64,000 nucleotides of DNA from the NCBI GenBank assembly GCA_946699065.1, contig CAMPDV010000280.1:1-64000 (forward strand), in the 5' to 3' direction. Of this stretch, positions 11,656-26,400 are shown one piece after another. The stretch's first letter is position 1. Every line of letters begins with the position of its first letter. A model generated the notes under the pieces. The model saw nothing but the letters and a program-made list of their open reading frames with translations, did not search any database and was not told the DNA's origin. Position numbers and translations under genes: made by a program. The DNA comes from Loxodes magnus (Eukaryota > Ciliophora > Karyorelictea > Loxodida > Loxodidae).

Positions 11656-12744
11656 AATCAATTCTAGAAGTAGCTTCTTTAGATATTATCTTTAATTTCT
11701 AAACTAAGTAAACTTCTAAAAACTTAAATATTTAGTAAAGCTACTAAAAATTAAGATATTAGCATGATGTCTTTAAGCTTATCCTATCAAAACAGAAATA
11801 AAAGTCTTCTATAATTGAAGATAGTAATGCTTATATAGCTAATATACTATAAAAGAGATATAAGATCTAACAAGAAAGGAATTAAAGCAAGCTAAAACTA
11901 ATTAATTTAATCTAAACTAATAAATATAGCAAAAGCTATAACTATTAAAATAAACATTACATTCATATTTAAAACTAAGATAAAATACTCAAATATGTAC
12001 ATGGTTTAGTTTATTCTAAAACTAACTAGGAAAATATAATGTTTATTAACCTACCAAAGTACCATGTTATTAATATGTTAATAAGAAAGAAGAAATTAGA
12101 AGAAATGTTTAGGGCTAAAGCTAATAACTATTTAATAGCTTTATTTAGTTAGGAACAAATCCTTTTCTTTATTAAAGAGAATATGTAAAATTGTGTTAGG
12201 ATTGCTATAAAAATATATGAAGTTAAATAATAAAATAAAGCTTTAACTTTATGTATATTTGTCTTGAAGATTCTAATAAATAAATTAAATAAACTGGTAA
12301 GTTAAATATAAGAAGACTTTTAAAAATAGACGATAAAGCTTCTATTCTAATAACTTAAGAAAATTTAAATATATTAATAAAAAATAATAAAACTAAAGAA
12401 TAAAATTTAAGTTATTTTCTGCTTTTAAATTAATAGAAAATGATCAGATAGTTAAAAATATTAAAGTATTAAATCATGATGCTAAAATATGAAAAAGAAT
12501 AACAATAAAGAGTTTATCTGATTTATGCTATTATCTAACTGAAATATTTCATATATTTAGGCAAAAAATAAATGTATTATTTAAGGAATATTAATGCTTG
12601 TGTTAATGATTCCATTAGAATATATGAATATAAACAAATATAAAAATAATAAATTAAAATTTAACTTTATGCCTATTTGTCTTTATCTCTCTAATGCTTA
12701 TATCAAATAAACTTTAAATCATTTATTTACTAAGGAAATTAAAT
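11656..12744. other. AT-rich spacer with a diverged direct repeat
   Basis: Sequence upstream of the large beta-helix gene. Two diverged segments, about 12190-12275 and 12598-12690, share a similar series (tgtgtta...atatatgaa...ttaactttatg...atttgtctt), so a local direct duplication is likely. No gene is recognised. Confidence 0.35.
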
Positions 12745-15700
12745 ATGACGAGAGCAATAAGTTCATCTTTGTTACTTTTGTCGATTTTATACTCTATTTC
12801 TAAGCTTGGATGCTAAGCTATTAATGTGTATATTACAATACCTTAAATCACAAGCTTGCTATCGCTTACTAATCTTAATGGATCTTTAGAATAACCATTC
12901 AATTCTTTTTCAAATGCGCTCCTTAGTTTGACCGAAGGAGTTTATTATGAAGTTTTCGTTTCTCCTCATTAACATAAAGTAGATTGCTTAGTATGTTCAA
13001 AATGTACCTCTTTATGTGAAATTCTTAGAGGAGGGATAGCCAAAAAAGCACCTAAAAATATAACAATTTAGCCATTTAGCTGCAAAGACGATATATCAAA
13101 CAAAACTATGTGTCTAGACAAATAAAACTAAACTACCTTATATATTCAGAAAGTACAGCTTTAGATATACCTTCAATAGTATGACTTTCTAAGTTTAAAG
13201 AATCTAATAATAAGTGGAGAATAGATAAACAATGGAGCTACATGTAACTAAATAGACTGCACTTTATTTTAAAGCAATATACTTATAAGATCCTCCAGTG
13301 CTATGATATCAATAAATAATACAACTATTAAAAACTTTTACCTAAAGTAGAATTCCTTACTTTATGGTGATAGGAGTGTTATAGAAATTTATAACTCATC
13401 ATTTTAAAAAAGCAACACTTCTGATTCAGGAGCTTCCTTAATATTTAGTAACTCTCAAATTACTATTTAAAATGGCAAATTCATCCAAAACGGAGGGGGT
13501 GTTATAAAAGCTTCTGCATGTAATATAACTATAAATGAAATTTTGATTTCAGAAAGTTACTCTCCAGCAGGAAACTTTTATTAATATAAATCTTATGTAG
13601 ATTTACAAAATGGTACCTTTTATCGAAACTAGGGACTTAATGGAGCATGCTTAAACATATTATACTCTGAACTCCATGTAGTAAAATCCAATTTTTATGA
13701 AAATTCAGGACTTCAAGGAGCAGTTATGTATTCTAGATATTCCAATTCCAGCTTTTAAGATTGTGTTGCAGATTCAAACTCAGCTGTAAAAGGTGGAGCC
13801 TTTTTCTTAATCTTTACCTTTAATGATTATATCTCTAATTGCACTTTTAGAAATAACTAGGCTGAAGAGTCAGGAGGTGTAATTTTTAGCTGGTTTTCCG
13901 AAATGAACGTAGTAAACAAGAGCAAGTTTATTGCGAATAAGGCTAAGATATTTGGAGGAGCTATTTCTTTGTTTCAGACAAATATAAATTTTATAGATTA
14001 TAACTTGTTTGATTATAACCAAGCTGAATAATAATGGGGAGGGGCCATTTTTATAGTTAACGCTTTTATAAAGTCATTATCTGATAATATAGTATAGAGT
14101 AACATAGTTTTCTCAACAGACGGTGGGTTTTTCTATTCAATAAATGTCACAATTAGAGTACTACAAAATAACTTCTTCTTTAACAACTCAGCTAAGAATG
14201 GAGGGGGCATCAGTATTTTCTCAAAATCTGTAGTAGAAATAGTCTTTAATAATACCTTCGATTCTAATTTGGCTTAAAATTGAGGAGCAGCCTTTTATTC
14301 TGAAAACTCTAAAGTACTCTAAATAACAAAAAATACATTTATAAGAAACTAGGCTTAATGATATGGGGGAGCTTTAGCTTTCATTAGTTCAGAAACCAGC
14401 TTAATTGAGGATTGCGTGTTCATTTAAAACGCAGCAGTTTACTTCAGCGGAGGGGCTTTGTATTTATAGAATTCGATAGTAGAAAAAATCAATAATATTA
14501 CAGCTTAGAGCAATTAAGCACTTGGAGAAAACGGAGGGTTTGCATGCTTCTAGTAGTCTTATCTTGACGTTTTACAGAGCAGTCAATTTCTGAGAAATGA
14601 AGCAAAGTAAAAAGGAGGGGCACTTTTTCTAGTATCCCAAGACAAAAGAAAATAATCTTATATAATAGAATGCTCCTTTATTCTCAACCAAGCTGATTCA
14701 GGAAGTGTTTTTTATTTCTAGGGTTAAAGCTTTAATCTCAACAACTTGATAATAAAGTAAAATAAGGCAATTAAATACGGAACAGTATACATAGACTTTT
14801 TATAGGCTTATTTATCTGATATAGACGTTTAAGATAATGCAGCATATAAAGGTGCGTTTATTTATAGTGTTCAATCTACTTGGTCATTCGAAAATATCAA
14901 TAGTATCAATAATGTTGCAGAAGTAAGTGGAGGAGTAATATACTCAGAATAGAGCAAAATCTAAGTTAAGAATTTAGTTGCATAGAAAAGCCTAGCTAGA
15001 TATGGAGGTTGCTTTTATCTTTCTGATACTGAAATTACAATTTTAGACAGTAGTCTTTAAAATAACGAAGCAGTTATTAACGGAGGAAACATAAATGCCT
15101 AGCAAGGAAAAATTACTATTAGAAACACTGTATTTAGGTAGAATTCTGCTAGTGATGGTGTTGCAATGTACTTATCCTAAGTTTCAATAAACTTATCTCA
15201 AAGTGACTTTATCAGTAATAAAGCTATTTCAGGATCTATTTTATTTTTAATGAACTCAAATGCTAGCCTAGACTTGACTAACTTCCATAACAATACTTCA
15301 ATAAATGGAAATGCTTTCTATCTAGTAATATCAGACTTATTAAGCTTATAAAGATGTTCTTTCTTATTTAATTAAGCCAGCCAAGTAATTCAAACTCTAG
15401 AAATAAAGATGATGACTATTAAGCAAAACTAATTTATAGAGAACTAAGCTAAATAAGGACTTATAGATACTAAAAACACTAATTTGGAAGTGTTAGACAC
15501 TTAACTGCTAAGAAACAACATTTCTGATGGAATTTTAATAAAAATTTCCAATAGAAACTTTAGTCTGCTAGACTGCTTTGTAGTGAACAATACAGCTCCT
15601 AAAGGATCTATTTTAGTGCTATAATACGCATAAGGAATAATATAAAATACTACTTTTGAGAACAATGAAGCCCTAAATGGGGGTTCTATACAGTCATAAG

Positions 15701-18700
15701 TTTCAATTTATTAAATATATAAATGCGTATTTCGTAATAATAGGGCATCAAGTTAAGGAGGTGCTATTGAAGCTAGCTAAGATAAAATATAAATTTAAAG
15801 TTGCATCTTCGAGCATAATTACGCTTTTAAAGGAGCAATCTTCTTATTTTAGCAAGTAAAAGCTGAAATTGATGATATACAAGGAACTGAAAATATAGCT
15901 AACATAGGAGGAGTGATTAAAGCTGATCAATCTAATATAACAGTTTCTAACTCTAAATTCAGCTAAAATTATGCAAGAGAAGGAGTTATCTTTCACCTTT
16001 CATAATCAAATATATAAATAAACTGAATTGAATGTTCAGACAATGTAGCAAAGGGAAACGGAGGAATTGCATTAATGCAACTAAACAGTACATTTAGAAC
16101 TGAATATTCAAATTTTACCAATAATAAAGCAGAAGAAGGAACCTTTTTATATGTGCAGAATTCTTAGTTCGTAGTTTCAAAATCGCTTATTTTCAACAAC
16201 TATGCTACCTCCATGGGTATCCTTAGTTTATGGACAGCTAAAACTCAAAAGGCAAGTGAAATTAAAAATACCGAAATTTATGAAAATACAGGACAAACTT
16301 CAACTATATTCGTTTATTAAAGCCAGCTAATTCTAAAAAGCACTTAGATATATAAAAACTAAGTAAGTTCATTGACTTCTGGAATTATGGTTTGAAGCTC
16401 TATAATTTCTATAGAGGATTCACTCTTCTAAAATTAGTAAGCATACCAAGGAGTATTCATTTTAAGTGATCTCAATTCAACTTTAAAAATTTATAGGAGT
16501 CAATTTATAAACGGCAGCGGAGATTAAGGAAGTTCTTTGCATCTTACTAAAACTAACCTGTATTTAGATTCTGTTTCATTCGAAGGAATGTTCTCATAAT
16601 AAGGTGCGATTTACGCTATTTAATCAAACTTATCAGTTTATAGAACTTCTTTTCTCAAAAGCATTTCTAAAATTTATGGTTCGATTATCTACATGGAAAA
16701 ATCATAAATTTACATGGAAAATTGCAAAATAGACAACTTCATTAGTACTGCATTAGCCTTCAAAGAAAGTTTTATAAACTTAAACTACACAAAAATTACT
16801 AACGGTTTCAGTAGCTAAACCTACAGCTCTGCAATCTATTCTTTAAATTCTTAGATCAATATATCTAATTGTATTTGCTCGCATTAATAAGCTTAGATAG
16901 GTTCATGCTTCTCTATTATAAACGATGATTTATAATACAATTACTTGATTAAAGACAATATTTTCTAAGATAATATCGCATTTTAGCATGGAGGAGCAGG
17001 ATTTTGTCAAAATGCTAACATAACTTTCTGAAATAACTTGTTTCAAAATAACCAAGTAAAAGGAGAAGGCAGTCAAATTTCTAAGGGAGGAGCATTAAAA
17101 GTAACATGTGATAAGGGTTTACTTTGCAGCTACTACTTTTAAGATAATTCTTTCTTTAACAACAAAGTAATGAGCGTAATAAGCGAAGGCGGAGCTATTT
17201 CATTCTAAGGAACAATCCCTACATTTAAGCCTGAATTAGATAGCCTTTTAGTATGCAAACTGTTTAAAAATAACTCAGCTTACTATGGAAATAATGTAGC
17301 CTCATTTGCATTTAAATTAAGTAATATTTCAGTCAGTGATGTGTTTGATCATTGCAATAATAATTCTATTGATAGAAGCTTAGCATCTTAATTACCTGGC
17401 TATCCTGTTCCTGAGAATGTTTTATATATAACAGATATTTTTGGATAGATAGTTAAAACTGACAATACTTCTATCGTTTCTATTTTTTCTGAAGACGCTG
17501 ATTTGTCTGGCAAGACAAGGGTATTTTCAGAGTTAGGAGTTTTTAATATTAAAGACATAATTGTCAAAGCTAACCCTGGAAAGCAAGTTCATATTTAATT
17601 AGAAACAAATTCTTTTGAAAAAGGAGATCTGGCACTAGACAAGAATATGGAAAACAAACTAACAATATCATTAAACATTGATAAGTGCCTTTAAGGCCAA
17701 ATATTGATAGACGATACTTAATGTTAAAGCTGTATATTTGGCTAGTATTCTTTAAATTAAAGTGATAAATCTTGTAAGGAATGCATGTAAGGAGCAATGT
17801 GCTATGGCGGTGATTTAATAGCACCTAAGGAAGGCTATTGAAGACTAAACTTTAAATCAGAGACAATACACAAATGTCCAAAGCATAAGGCTTGCTTGGG
17901 TACATTTTTAAACAGCAGCTTTTAAAATTAATACTTCAAAATAACCAACCCTTAGTAAAGAGAAAATATGTTGTAGACAGTAAATTGACAAGGAAACTGC
18001 AAAAAAGGTTATCAAGGAGTTTTATGTGATGTTTGTGAGTAAGGCTGATAAAAAAATGGACTGAACGAATGCTAGAGATGTATGAGTAAAAAAACGACCA
18101 TAATCGTATCTTCGATAGTGTTAGTATTATTTGGTGCTTTTATATTTTATATAGTAGTATAAACTTTAAAATCAGCATACGAATAAGAATCTTACTACGG
18201 AGTATATTTCAAAATATTCTCCAATTACATGTAATTCTCTAATCTAATATAGAGTTTCAAGTTTTAATGACCCGACTTCTTCAATGAAATATTTTAGATA
18301 AATCAATAATACTAAGCAGCTACAGCATCTATTTTCAAACTGGATTGTATTTACTAATAAAATGAGAACTAATATTACAACAAAGTAATGAGCAATATGG
18401 GATTACCAATAGTTATTTTAATAATAGCATTTACTTCTATTCTACTATATTCAATCATTAGAAGAAAGAAATTCATCAAATCTATTTTTATTACTACCAT
18501 GAGTGTTACTTTCTTCTAAATATACACTAACTTAATTATGGTTATCTTTAGTTCCTTTAGTTGCTACTAAATTTCCTCAGACTATGCAGTGCTAAACGCT
18601 TATACTGAAATAGAATGCTGGAAAGGTCGTCATCGAAAGTTTGTTATATTTCTTGCGTTACCAGGTTTATTACTATATGGAATATTTGTTCCTTTTATAG

Positions 18701-20058
18701 TTATTTTATACCTTTATAAGAAAAGAAACTTAATAAGTTCAACTCTAATAAAGTCTTAGTTTGGTTTCCTAACAATAGGGTATAAAGATAAGTTTTATTT
18801 CTGAGAGTTTATAAAGATGTACTAGAAGTTTATAATCACCTTAATATTTATCTTCCTATAAAAATCTACTATCATATTCCAGTTTTGGTGTCTAATCATA
18901 GTAATGCTTTCCTGTATATACCTATAGATGAGATATCAGCCTTATATTAAAAAAGAGCTTAATAGTTTAGAAATGAATTACCTAGGAATTTCAATTTCCA
19001 TATTGTTCATAGGAATTTACTTTGAATCAGGAGAAAGTTATAAATTACTAGATTTAGCCTTGTTTGTGCTGCTGATAGTGATAAATGGGTATTTCTTAGT
19101 AGTATGGTTTCATTATATCTTCACAGAATATGGATACTAGACATTTACCAATTCTATGAGATTTTATTTTCGCTTATGTCACTTTAAGAAATTCATAAAG
19201 TTGAATGAGATAGTTACTAAATGGGAAAAGAAAGAAGAGTAATTAGCTAAGAAGGATTAAGGCACTCTTGACAAGCTTAAGAAAAAGATTACCGATGCTT
19301 TAGTTCATAATAAGAAGAAAAAACAATAAGAAGCAAATTAGGAATTCTATGATTTGGATTAAGAAAACAAACATAGTAAGAAACTAAAGTTAGTATTCTA
19401 GCAGCAAGATATTATTCAAATGATCAAACAATTAGAATGGACTCTCTTATATGGAACATGCTTGAAGGAGCTGTATAAACAAGTAGCTTATAATCGTTTT
19501 CTCTCTTAATAATAGTACTGAAGTTACAGGATTTCATCAATTTAATCTAACTGATGAAATTTCAAAGAAGCTTCGATTTTATTCGGAGAAAGCGATTTGA
19601 TCATGAAAAAGCATAGAGAGTCAATAAAAGAAGTAAGTTTAAATCAAAGTCTGGAAAAACACTTAAATACTTAAAAGCAAGAAAGTAAATTAATAGACGA
19701 AAATTTAATTGAATCTCATTTAAATAAAAATTGGAATTTAGAGCAAGAAAATGAAGAAAAAGAACCAAGTATCTTATAGTTAGAGAGCAAATAAATTATT
19801 ACAAAATAACCTCAAAATATAAAAAAAGAAATCTAAATAAATAGGTTAAATTATTAATCAAAGTGGCCTAAAGCAAAGTGAGCGTTTTATGATCATTATG
19901 AAGGATAAAAAAGTGATAATGATCAGGGAAATACAGTGCAAAGTTTCTAATTTTATGAAGACGGAGACTAAAGCAATATTTTAACTACATTTAGAGACGA
20001 AGAAGAAAAAATTGAGAAAATGAAAATAAAAGTAAGGAGTGAAATGTTTATTATTTGA
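12745..20058 (+). CDS. Giant PbH1 beta-helix surface protein with GYWR Cys-rich stalk and 7 membrane spans
   Basis: Intact predicted 2,437-residue protein. Residues 1-25 are a signal peptide (SSSLLLLSILYS core, then GCQ). About 100-1550 are dozens of PbH1/polymorphic-outer-membrane-like repeats with recurring GGA(I/F)(F/Y) and N-x-A-x-x-GG turns. About 1650-1780 form a Cys-rich stalk with the eukaryotic receptor-like pattern GYWR...C...C.G...C..GY.G.LC..C..GW; the Trp of GYWR is TGA at 17839-17841. About 1785-2128 hold seven hydrophobic spans, and about 2129-2437 a charged cytoplasmic tail. The stop is TGA at 20056-20058, in frame from end to end. Likely a cell-surface adhesion or sensing protein (inferred from architecture). 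Codons show TAA/TAG=Gln throughout. A decayed relative lies upstream on the other strand. Confidence 0.9.
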
Positions 20059-23000
20059 CTTAATATATAATTTCATTTAATCATTAATTAAAATTATCTT
20101 AGCTCTTAATAAATCTTTTAGTATATAATTATCTAACTACATTTATACACCTTTCATATTATAAAATATTAGACTAAAGTTTAAAATGCTTGACTTAGAT
20201 AATCTAATTTAAGTTTATAAATTGAAATAATATAAGAAATTTTATAAGATGAATAAAGAAATATTCCTATAATTAGAAGCTTTAATCCATTTTTAGTATA
20301 TTTGCTAAATCTAAAACTCTAATAAAAAAAAAAAGCAGACTAAGCTTTTAAAGTTTATTACTATGATTTTCTAAATCTTTAATTTCCTTCGACTTTAAAA
20401 AAGAAATTAATATAGCCTATTCTCTATCTAATTAAAGATAAGCTACTTATTTAATTATAGTTGCCAGTTGTTAATATTTTTTAAGCTTTTATTCTCCTTA
20501 ATAATAAATTAAGATATGGACTAATAAGTTGTTTATTTAATGCCTATAAAGCTAATAAACAAATGTTAATAATACTTTATTCAATTATTTTAAATAATTT
20601 AGAAAAGAGAAAATGGATAAATGACTATATATTTTTAGTTAATTATACAAATTAAAAGTTATTATTTTAATTAATTTTTTTCTAAAATATAAAGGAAACA
20701 TCTCTTAAGTCAGAAAAATTAAAGAGTCTTGGATCTCTAATTCCATATATCTAGAAATCTTTCAAATAAAACCAAATTTAATATATTTTCTTAATGATTA
20801 AGTTCTAAATTGACAAAGATATACATTATTATGCTAATTATCTACAATTAGCTAAAAATGTGGTTTTTACATCTATACATCAAGTAATAAAAAATAGATT
20901 TGTGAACAGAGTTGAGTGAAATAGTATAAATAAGTTATAAAAATATTTTATTTGTGCCTCTTATTATATTATCTCTTTCTTATACCTTCTTAAGTTATTA
21001 ATTATAAATTAATTGTATCTTACTATAAATTATTCTATTCAAGCTGATTATAATATATTACATCTAAGCATTGCTAAAACAAATATTTAGATTTTCTCTT
21101 TGAAGCTTTTGATTTATCTACTTGGATAATTTTATAAGCAAAGCAATTTAGAAATTAAAATTAGTTTAATGAGAAGCAAAATATAAAGCTAAATGAAACA
21201 TTTTGATAGCTTGTAGAATATAAATATTTAACTAAGCTTTATCTTATATCTTGCAATTTAATATACCTTTTAATTATTCTAGCTATATTTATCTAGTGAT
21301 ATAAAACTAAATTAAATAGATAAAGGAATTAGAAAATTGGATTATATTTCATTTAATAAGAGCTAAAGATATTTGTATTGGCATTAAAGTTTATTAATTT
21401 ATATGATAGAAAAATTTAATTTTGGAATATAACTAAGCAATAGCATCAAGAGATAAATCTAAAATAGGAAAAAATAAGAAACAAAATATCAGCAAAATTA
21501 TTTTTAGTGCTATTTGTCTGTTAATGAAATCCTAAAATGAATTTACTAATAATTTGAGAAACTTAAAATATAAAGGAGCTTAAGATATATAAAGTATGCT
21601 AAAGGTTCTAAAATTATTTGAAATTTTCATTAGAAATATGGAAAATATACCAAGACGCAATGAGAAAAGTTATAAATATTATTTTAACAAAACTATTAAA
21701 CATAATTGAGATTCTTCTATTTATGTTCTAATAGAAAAAAGCATGTTACGTTTAACAAACTATTAATTCATTTAAGGTAATGCTTAATTTAATTATTGCT
21801 CATGTAAAATTATTTTTGAGAAAGAGAGAAAACTTAAATTAAAGCATACAAATGACTGGAAAGAACAATTTTTTTAGAAAAATTTTGGGGAATTTCTAAA
21901 TGAAATCCTCTAAAAAAAGATTTATATTTATTTTATATAAAGTCAAATATGGTTGAAGTCAACTTTAGTTAGAATTTTTAATTTATTAAATACCTTAGAA
22001 CATTAAGATACCTCTATTGTTTTTATTTATACTTTGAATTATTTCAAAATTAATTTAAAAGTGCCTGTGGTTTAAATATTTCCTATAAATATTAATATAA
22101 TTCAATCATTTTCTATTTAGATTACCTTTAAGCATTTTATACTTAAACTATTATGTTTATTTAGAGATTTAGTCTTAAAAACTTAAACTTTTGATAAATA
22201 TTAAAATATCACATATTTGGATAAATTTAAGCATTCATGATGCTTAAGATTTATAAAAGTTTGCAATGTAAATAAAAAATAGCTATAAGCAATAATGATT
22301 ACAATATTAGTTGTAGTTCTTTTTATTTGTATGAGGGAAAATAAAATATTAACTATTTAAATTTTAGTTAATAATATCCCAAGAATAAATAAACTTATAA
22401 GTATTAGTGATATAAGAAAAACATACATAATTAAAATCATTTATTTATTTTTTGTGTACCTTATCTTTGGAAACAAAGTTTGGAATTAAATGAATATTAT
22501 AGAAATTAATTTATCAAATGCCAAGTATCTTAGGTAACTTAGTTTTATAATAAATAAGCCTTTTTAAGACCAAATATCCCAAATAGATTTTTTTTAATTT
22601 ACACATCAAGAGATATAAATAAAAATTTTAGTCTTTTAGAGAAATAAAGAAAACTTGATATAGAAAATTTATCTTAATAAGCACATAATTTCAAAAATTA
22701 TTAAATTATATTAATAAAAGTGTAATATCTAATAGTGCAAGACAAAATCCTTTAAGAGAAAAAAATGAAACTATATTCCTATCATATAAATCTTTCTCCT
22801 TTATATTATACACTTGCTTAGTCTTACAAATAAAATAATATTTTATCTTTTACTAATTAATTTTTTAAAATTGATGCTTAAAAAAAAGGATTTTAATTTG
22901 CAATGACTAAAAACGAGATTCTAATTTATCATACCATGATTTTAAAGTAGTTTTTTTAAAATAAATTAGACAATAATTACTTAGTTGCATAGTATATGAA

Positions 23001-26000
23001 TAAAGATAATCCAATAACAAGAGTTTCTTAGACTCTTTTTATAATATTTTTAAGTATTAATATATATAATTTTAAAATAGTTCTTAACTTGCTTTAATTT
23101 AGAATTATTTTAATTTAATACAATTTTCCTTTAGAATTTTATTACTTTAGTATATTTTCCTTTTATTTATGATGAAATCTAAGGCTTTACTTTAATCATT
23201 CCATTTGTATTACAATTAGTTAATTATAAATTTAATGGTATTATTTGGATAATTTTATACTGCAGTGCTAAAATTAAAATATCAGACTATTAGCATTATG
23301 ATGATTATTTGCTAAAACATTAATAATTTTATCATCCTAGAAAATAAATAATAGGAAGCTTTTATCTAAATTTCATTTACTTTCCTTAACTTTTAGTTCA
23401 TTATTGAACAGTTCCAAATCTAGTAAAAATTAAATTTTTCTCATTTAGTTATTTGTTGGAATAGTAAAAAAAGTATTTTACCAGATAATTATTAAAGATA
23501 AAGCTAATTAAAACTTTTTAATATAAATGAAAGAAAATAAATGAAGGACTATTAAATATCTAATTATTTATAATTGAAATTAATAATTATAAATAGTTAG
23601 AATTATCTAATTAAGCTTATTATGCTTTAATTATTATAATATGAAAGGATTTAGAAGTTATAGGTATTAGTGAGATTAAGATTTAATTTAATTTTAAATT
23701 AATTGAATATTATCTTCCTTTCGCTTATATTCCTCTTGATGATATAGTTAGCTATTTATTATAAAAGAAACATTTTTTATATCATAAGTTAATTAATTTA
23801 AGTTTATCTAATTATTAAGCTTCTTTAAAAGCCAGATGCTTTATTAAAGGCAATATATTATAATAATTTTATAAAGCTTATAAAATAAAGGAACATTCTC
23901 AAATAAATTCTAGCATTATATCTCTAAAACTAAATTTCTGAAATATATACATAAAACAATTATAGGTATCCAACTATAAGAAATATATAGAGCACAAAAG
24001 TTAAAAATAATATCTAAATATATTATTATTCTTTAACTAAATAAATTTCTATAAGCATGCAATAAATCATATAAACTCATTCAAATATATAGATGTAAAT
24101 ACATTATTATGAAACATTAGGTTTTAAATCCATATAGTAGCTTGTTATTTAAAATAAGAGGTAATTTAATAACTAGTAATAAGATTCATATTCAACAAGG
24201 TTTATTTATTACTATATATAATATAGACATGGAAGAACTAGTACATGCAAAGATAAAAGCTTACTTGCTAATAAAGAATTTAATTGGTAATTGCTTAAAT
24301 TATCTCTAAATTAATTTATTTTAAGGTTAATAGTTTGGTATATAATCCAATACATTCTAGTTTTATAAATTTAACTATTTTAATTTAAACTATCTTAATA
24401 CATCAATTTTAAGAAAGAGATTAAAGTTGATATCTAATATAAACTCTAATATTATACTTAATTAATAGTTAAAATCTACCCAACTTCTTAAATAATATAT
24501 TTATTTCTAAATTAATTATAACAAATAGATAGATATTAAATAAAGGTTCTATAGTTAATTAAATAAGCTTAAATATAAACTGAGGCTATTAAGATAAAAA
24601 TTAAATTATTATCTTCTCATTATTTAAATGATACATCTTCTTTGATTATTTTAAGTCTTCTTTCATAGATAACCAGAAAATAATTGGAATTACAAGTTTT
24701 AATTCTAAATAAAATAATTTTAAAGCATTGGATAGATAAAATAAAAAGCAAAAATTAATAGATAATTATTTTTATTTAAGTTACTTCTGTATTTAAAAAT
24801 AATAGATTCTATTTTATTTTTATTTTGTCTAATATTTTATGAAAATATCTTATCCAACTATAAGCATTTTAATGAATATGAAAAATGTATAATTTCAAAG
24901 TTATATACTCATTTAGCATTAATATAACAAGTATTATTATTTAAATTAAATAGAAGTAGCTATATTTTAGTTAATTATATTATTTAATTTTTAATTATTA
25001 TATTATTTCTACTAAATAAATGAGCTTCAAATATCAACTTAACACCTATCTAATTAAAATCTTGCTTATTATATTTTAAGTAGATTCATATTTTATTTTG
25101 CTTGTTATTTGCTTTAATTTCAAACATAATCCAGAATTTTTATTAAGTTATAATAGCTTTGAGTTGTATGAACAGATTAAGTTAATAGTTCTATCGTTAC
25201 CCAATTAATTATTATATGTATTAATAAAAATACTAAAATAGGTAAAAGGAAATTAGCCAAAAAAGTAGAAAAATTGGAATAAGAGCGTGCTATTTTTAAA
25301 GTTTAAGCAGTCTAATTTTATTTTTCAGGATCTGTTTTATAACTTTTAAACATTTAATTTAAGAAATAAGCATGCAACCTATTTATATTTCGTTATAAAT
25401 GAAAGAAATAAATCAGAAAAAAATTGTTTTTATTAATGTGATCATGTTAGACTTTTTATAACTAACATTTGTTTATAGCTTTTAAAGAAATAAATAGATT
25501 TATTTTGATGAGTCTAAACTAATTAAAAGCTCTATCATAGTTAATTTTTAAAGAAGCAGAATGCTACAGTTAATTACATCTCAATTATTTTTTCTTTTTC
25601 AAAGCATGAACAAGCTTAGTTTCTATCTTTTTTATTTAAAATATAATAGTTCTATTTTCAAAAGTTTATTAACTAGAGTATAAATAATTTTCTATTACTA
25701 GATAAACTATTTATAATTTCTTGAATATCTACTATAATTCTTTACAATTTTCATTTATATCACTTACGATTCCTTAGATAAATAATTGCAAACTTCTAGC
25801 TTTAGAAATTTTATTTATATCTAAAAAAATGATTGATATAGTTGGACTGAGTCGCTTTATTAGCTCATTAACTAATAATAATAAAAGATTTAATCTAACA
25901 ATTTTTGTAACTAAAGCCTAAAAACTAAGAAAATAAAATTATAAATGAATTTAAATAATTTATTTAAATTTATACATATACGAACTATTGCTTGCTATGT

Positions 26001-26400
26001 ATTCTCATTCTTTAAACAATTAGAGAAATATGGGATAAATATTTATTTATTAATGTCTATTTTTTATATTTAATCTTTCGTTCTCCAAGAATATAAATAG
26101 ATATCTCAAACTAAGAAGAAATAATCTTATTATACTGTAATAAAGGATAACTAATAGTAGACTAGCTATCTTTATCTTATGAGAATCTTTTCTATCTAGT
26201 TACTTTGTGCAATTATCACATTAAGTGTTCAATAAAGAAAACATCTCAAAAGCTTGTATATAGTACTAGGTTTAGAAATGAGATTCTTAATACTTTTAAT
26301 ACCTTCAAATAATATAAAATTATATTCAAATATGCATTGGATAATACTTAATCAAAAAGAAAAGAATCCTTAAATTAAAAATTAAAGACAAAAATGATTT
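20059..26400. other. Long AT-rich spacer
   Basis: About 6.3 kb of very AT-rich sequence. I found no family motif, tandem repeat, tRNA-like or GC-richer island. Several frames read as long Lys/Asn/Ile/Gln-rich translations, but they lack Ala, Gly and Pro, as expected of non-coding AT-rich DNA under this code. One frame ending near 25946 is somewhat better but was not called. Confidence 0.4.

Noticed and set aside
25200..25946. Plus-strand frame with slightly better composition ending at TGA, faintly leucine-repeat-like
   Set aside because: No clear start, no repeat period that can be aligned, and the signal is not stronger than in other spacer frames.
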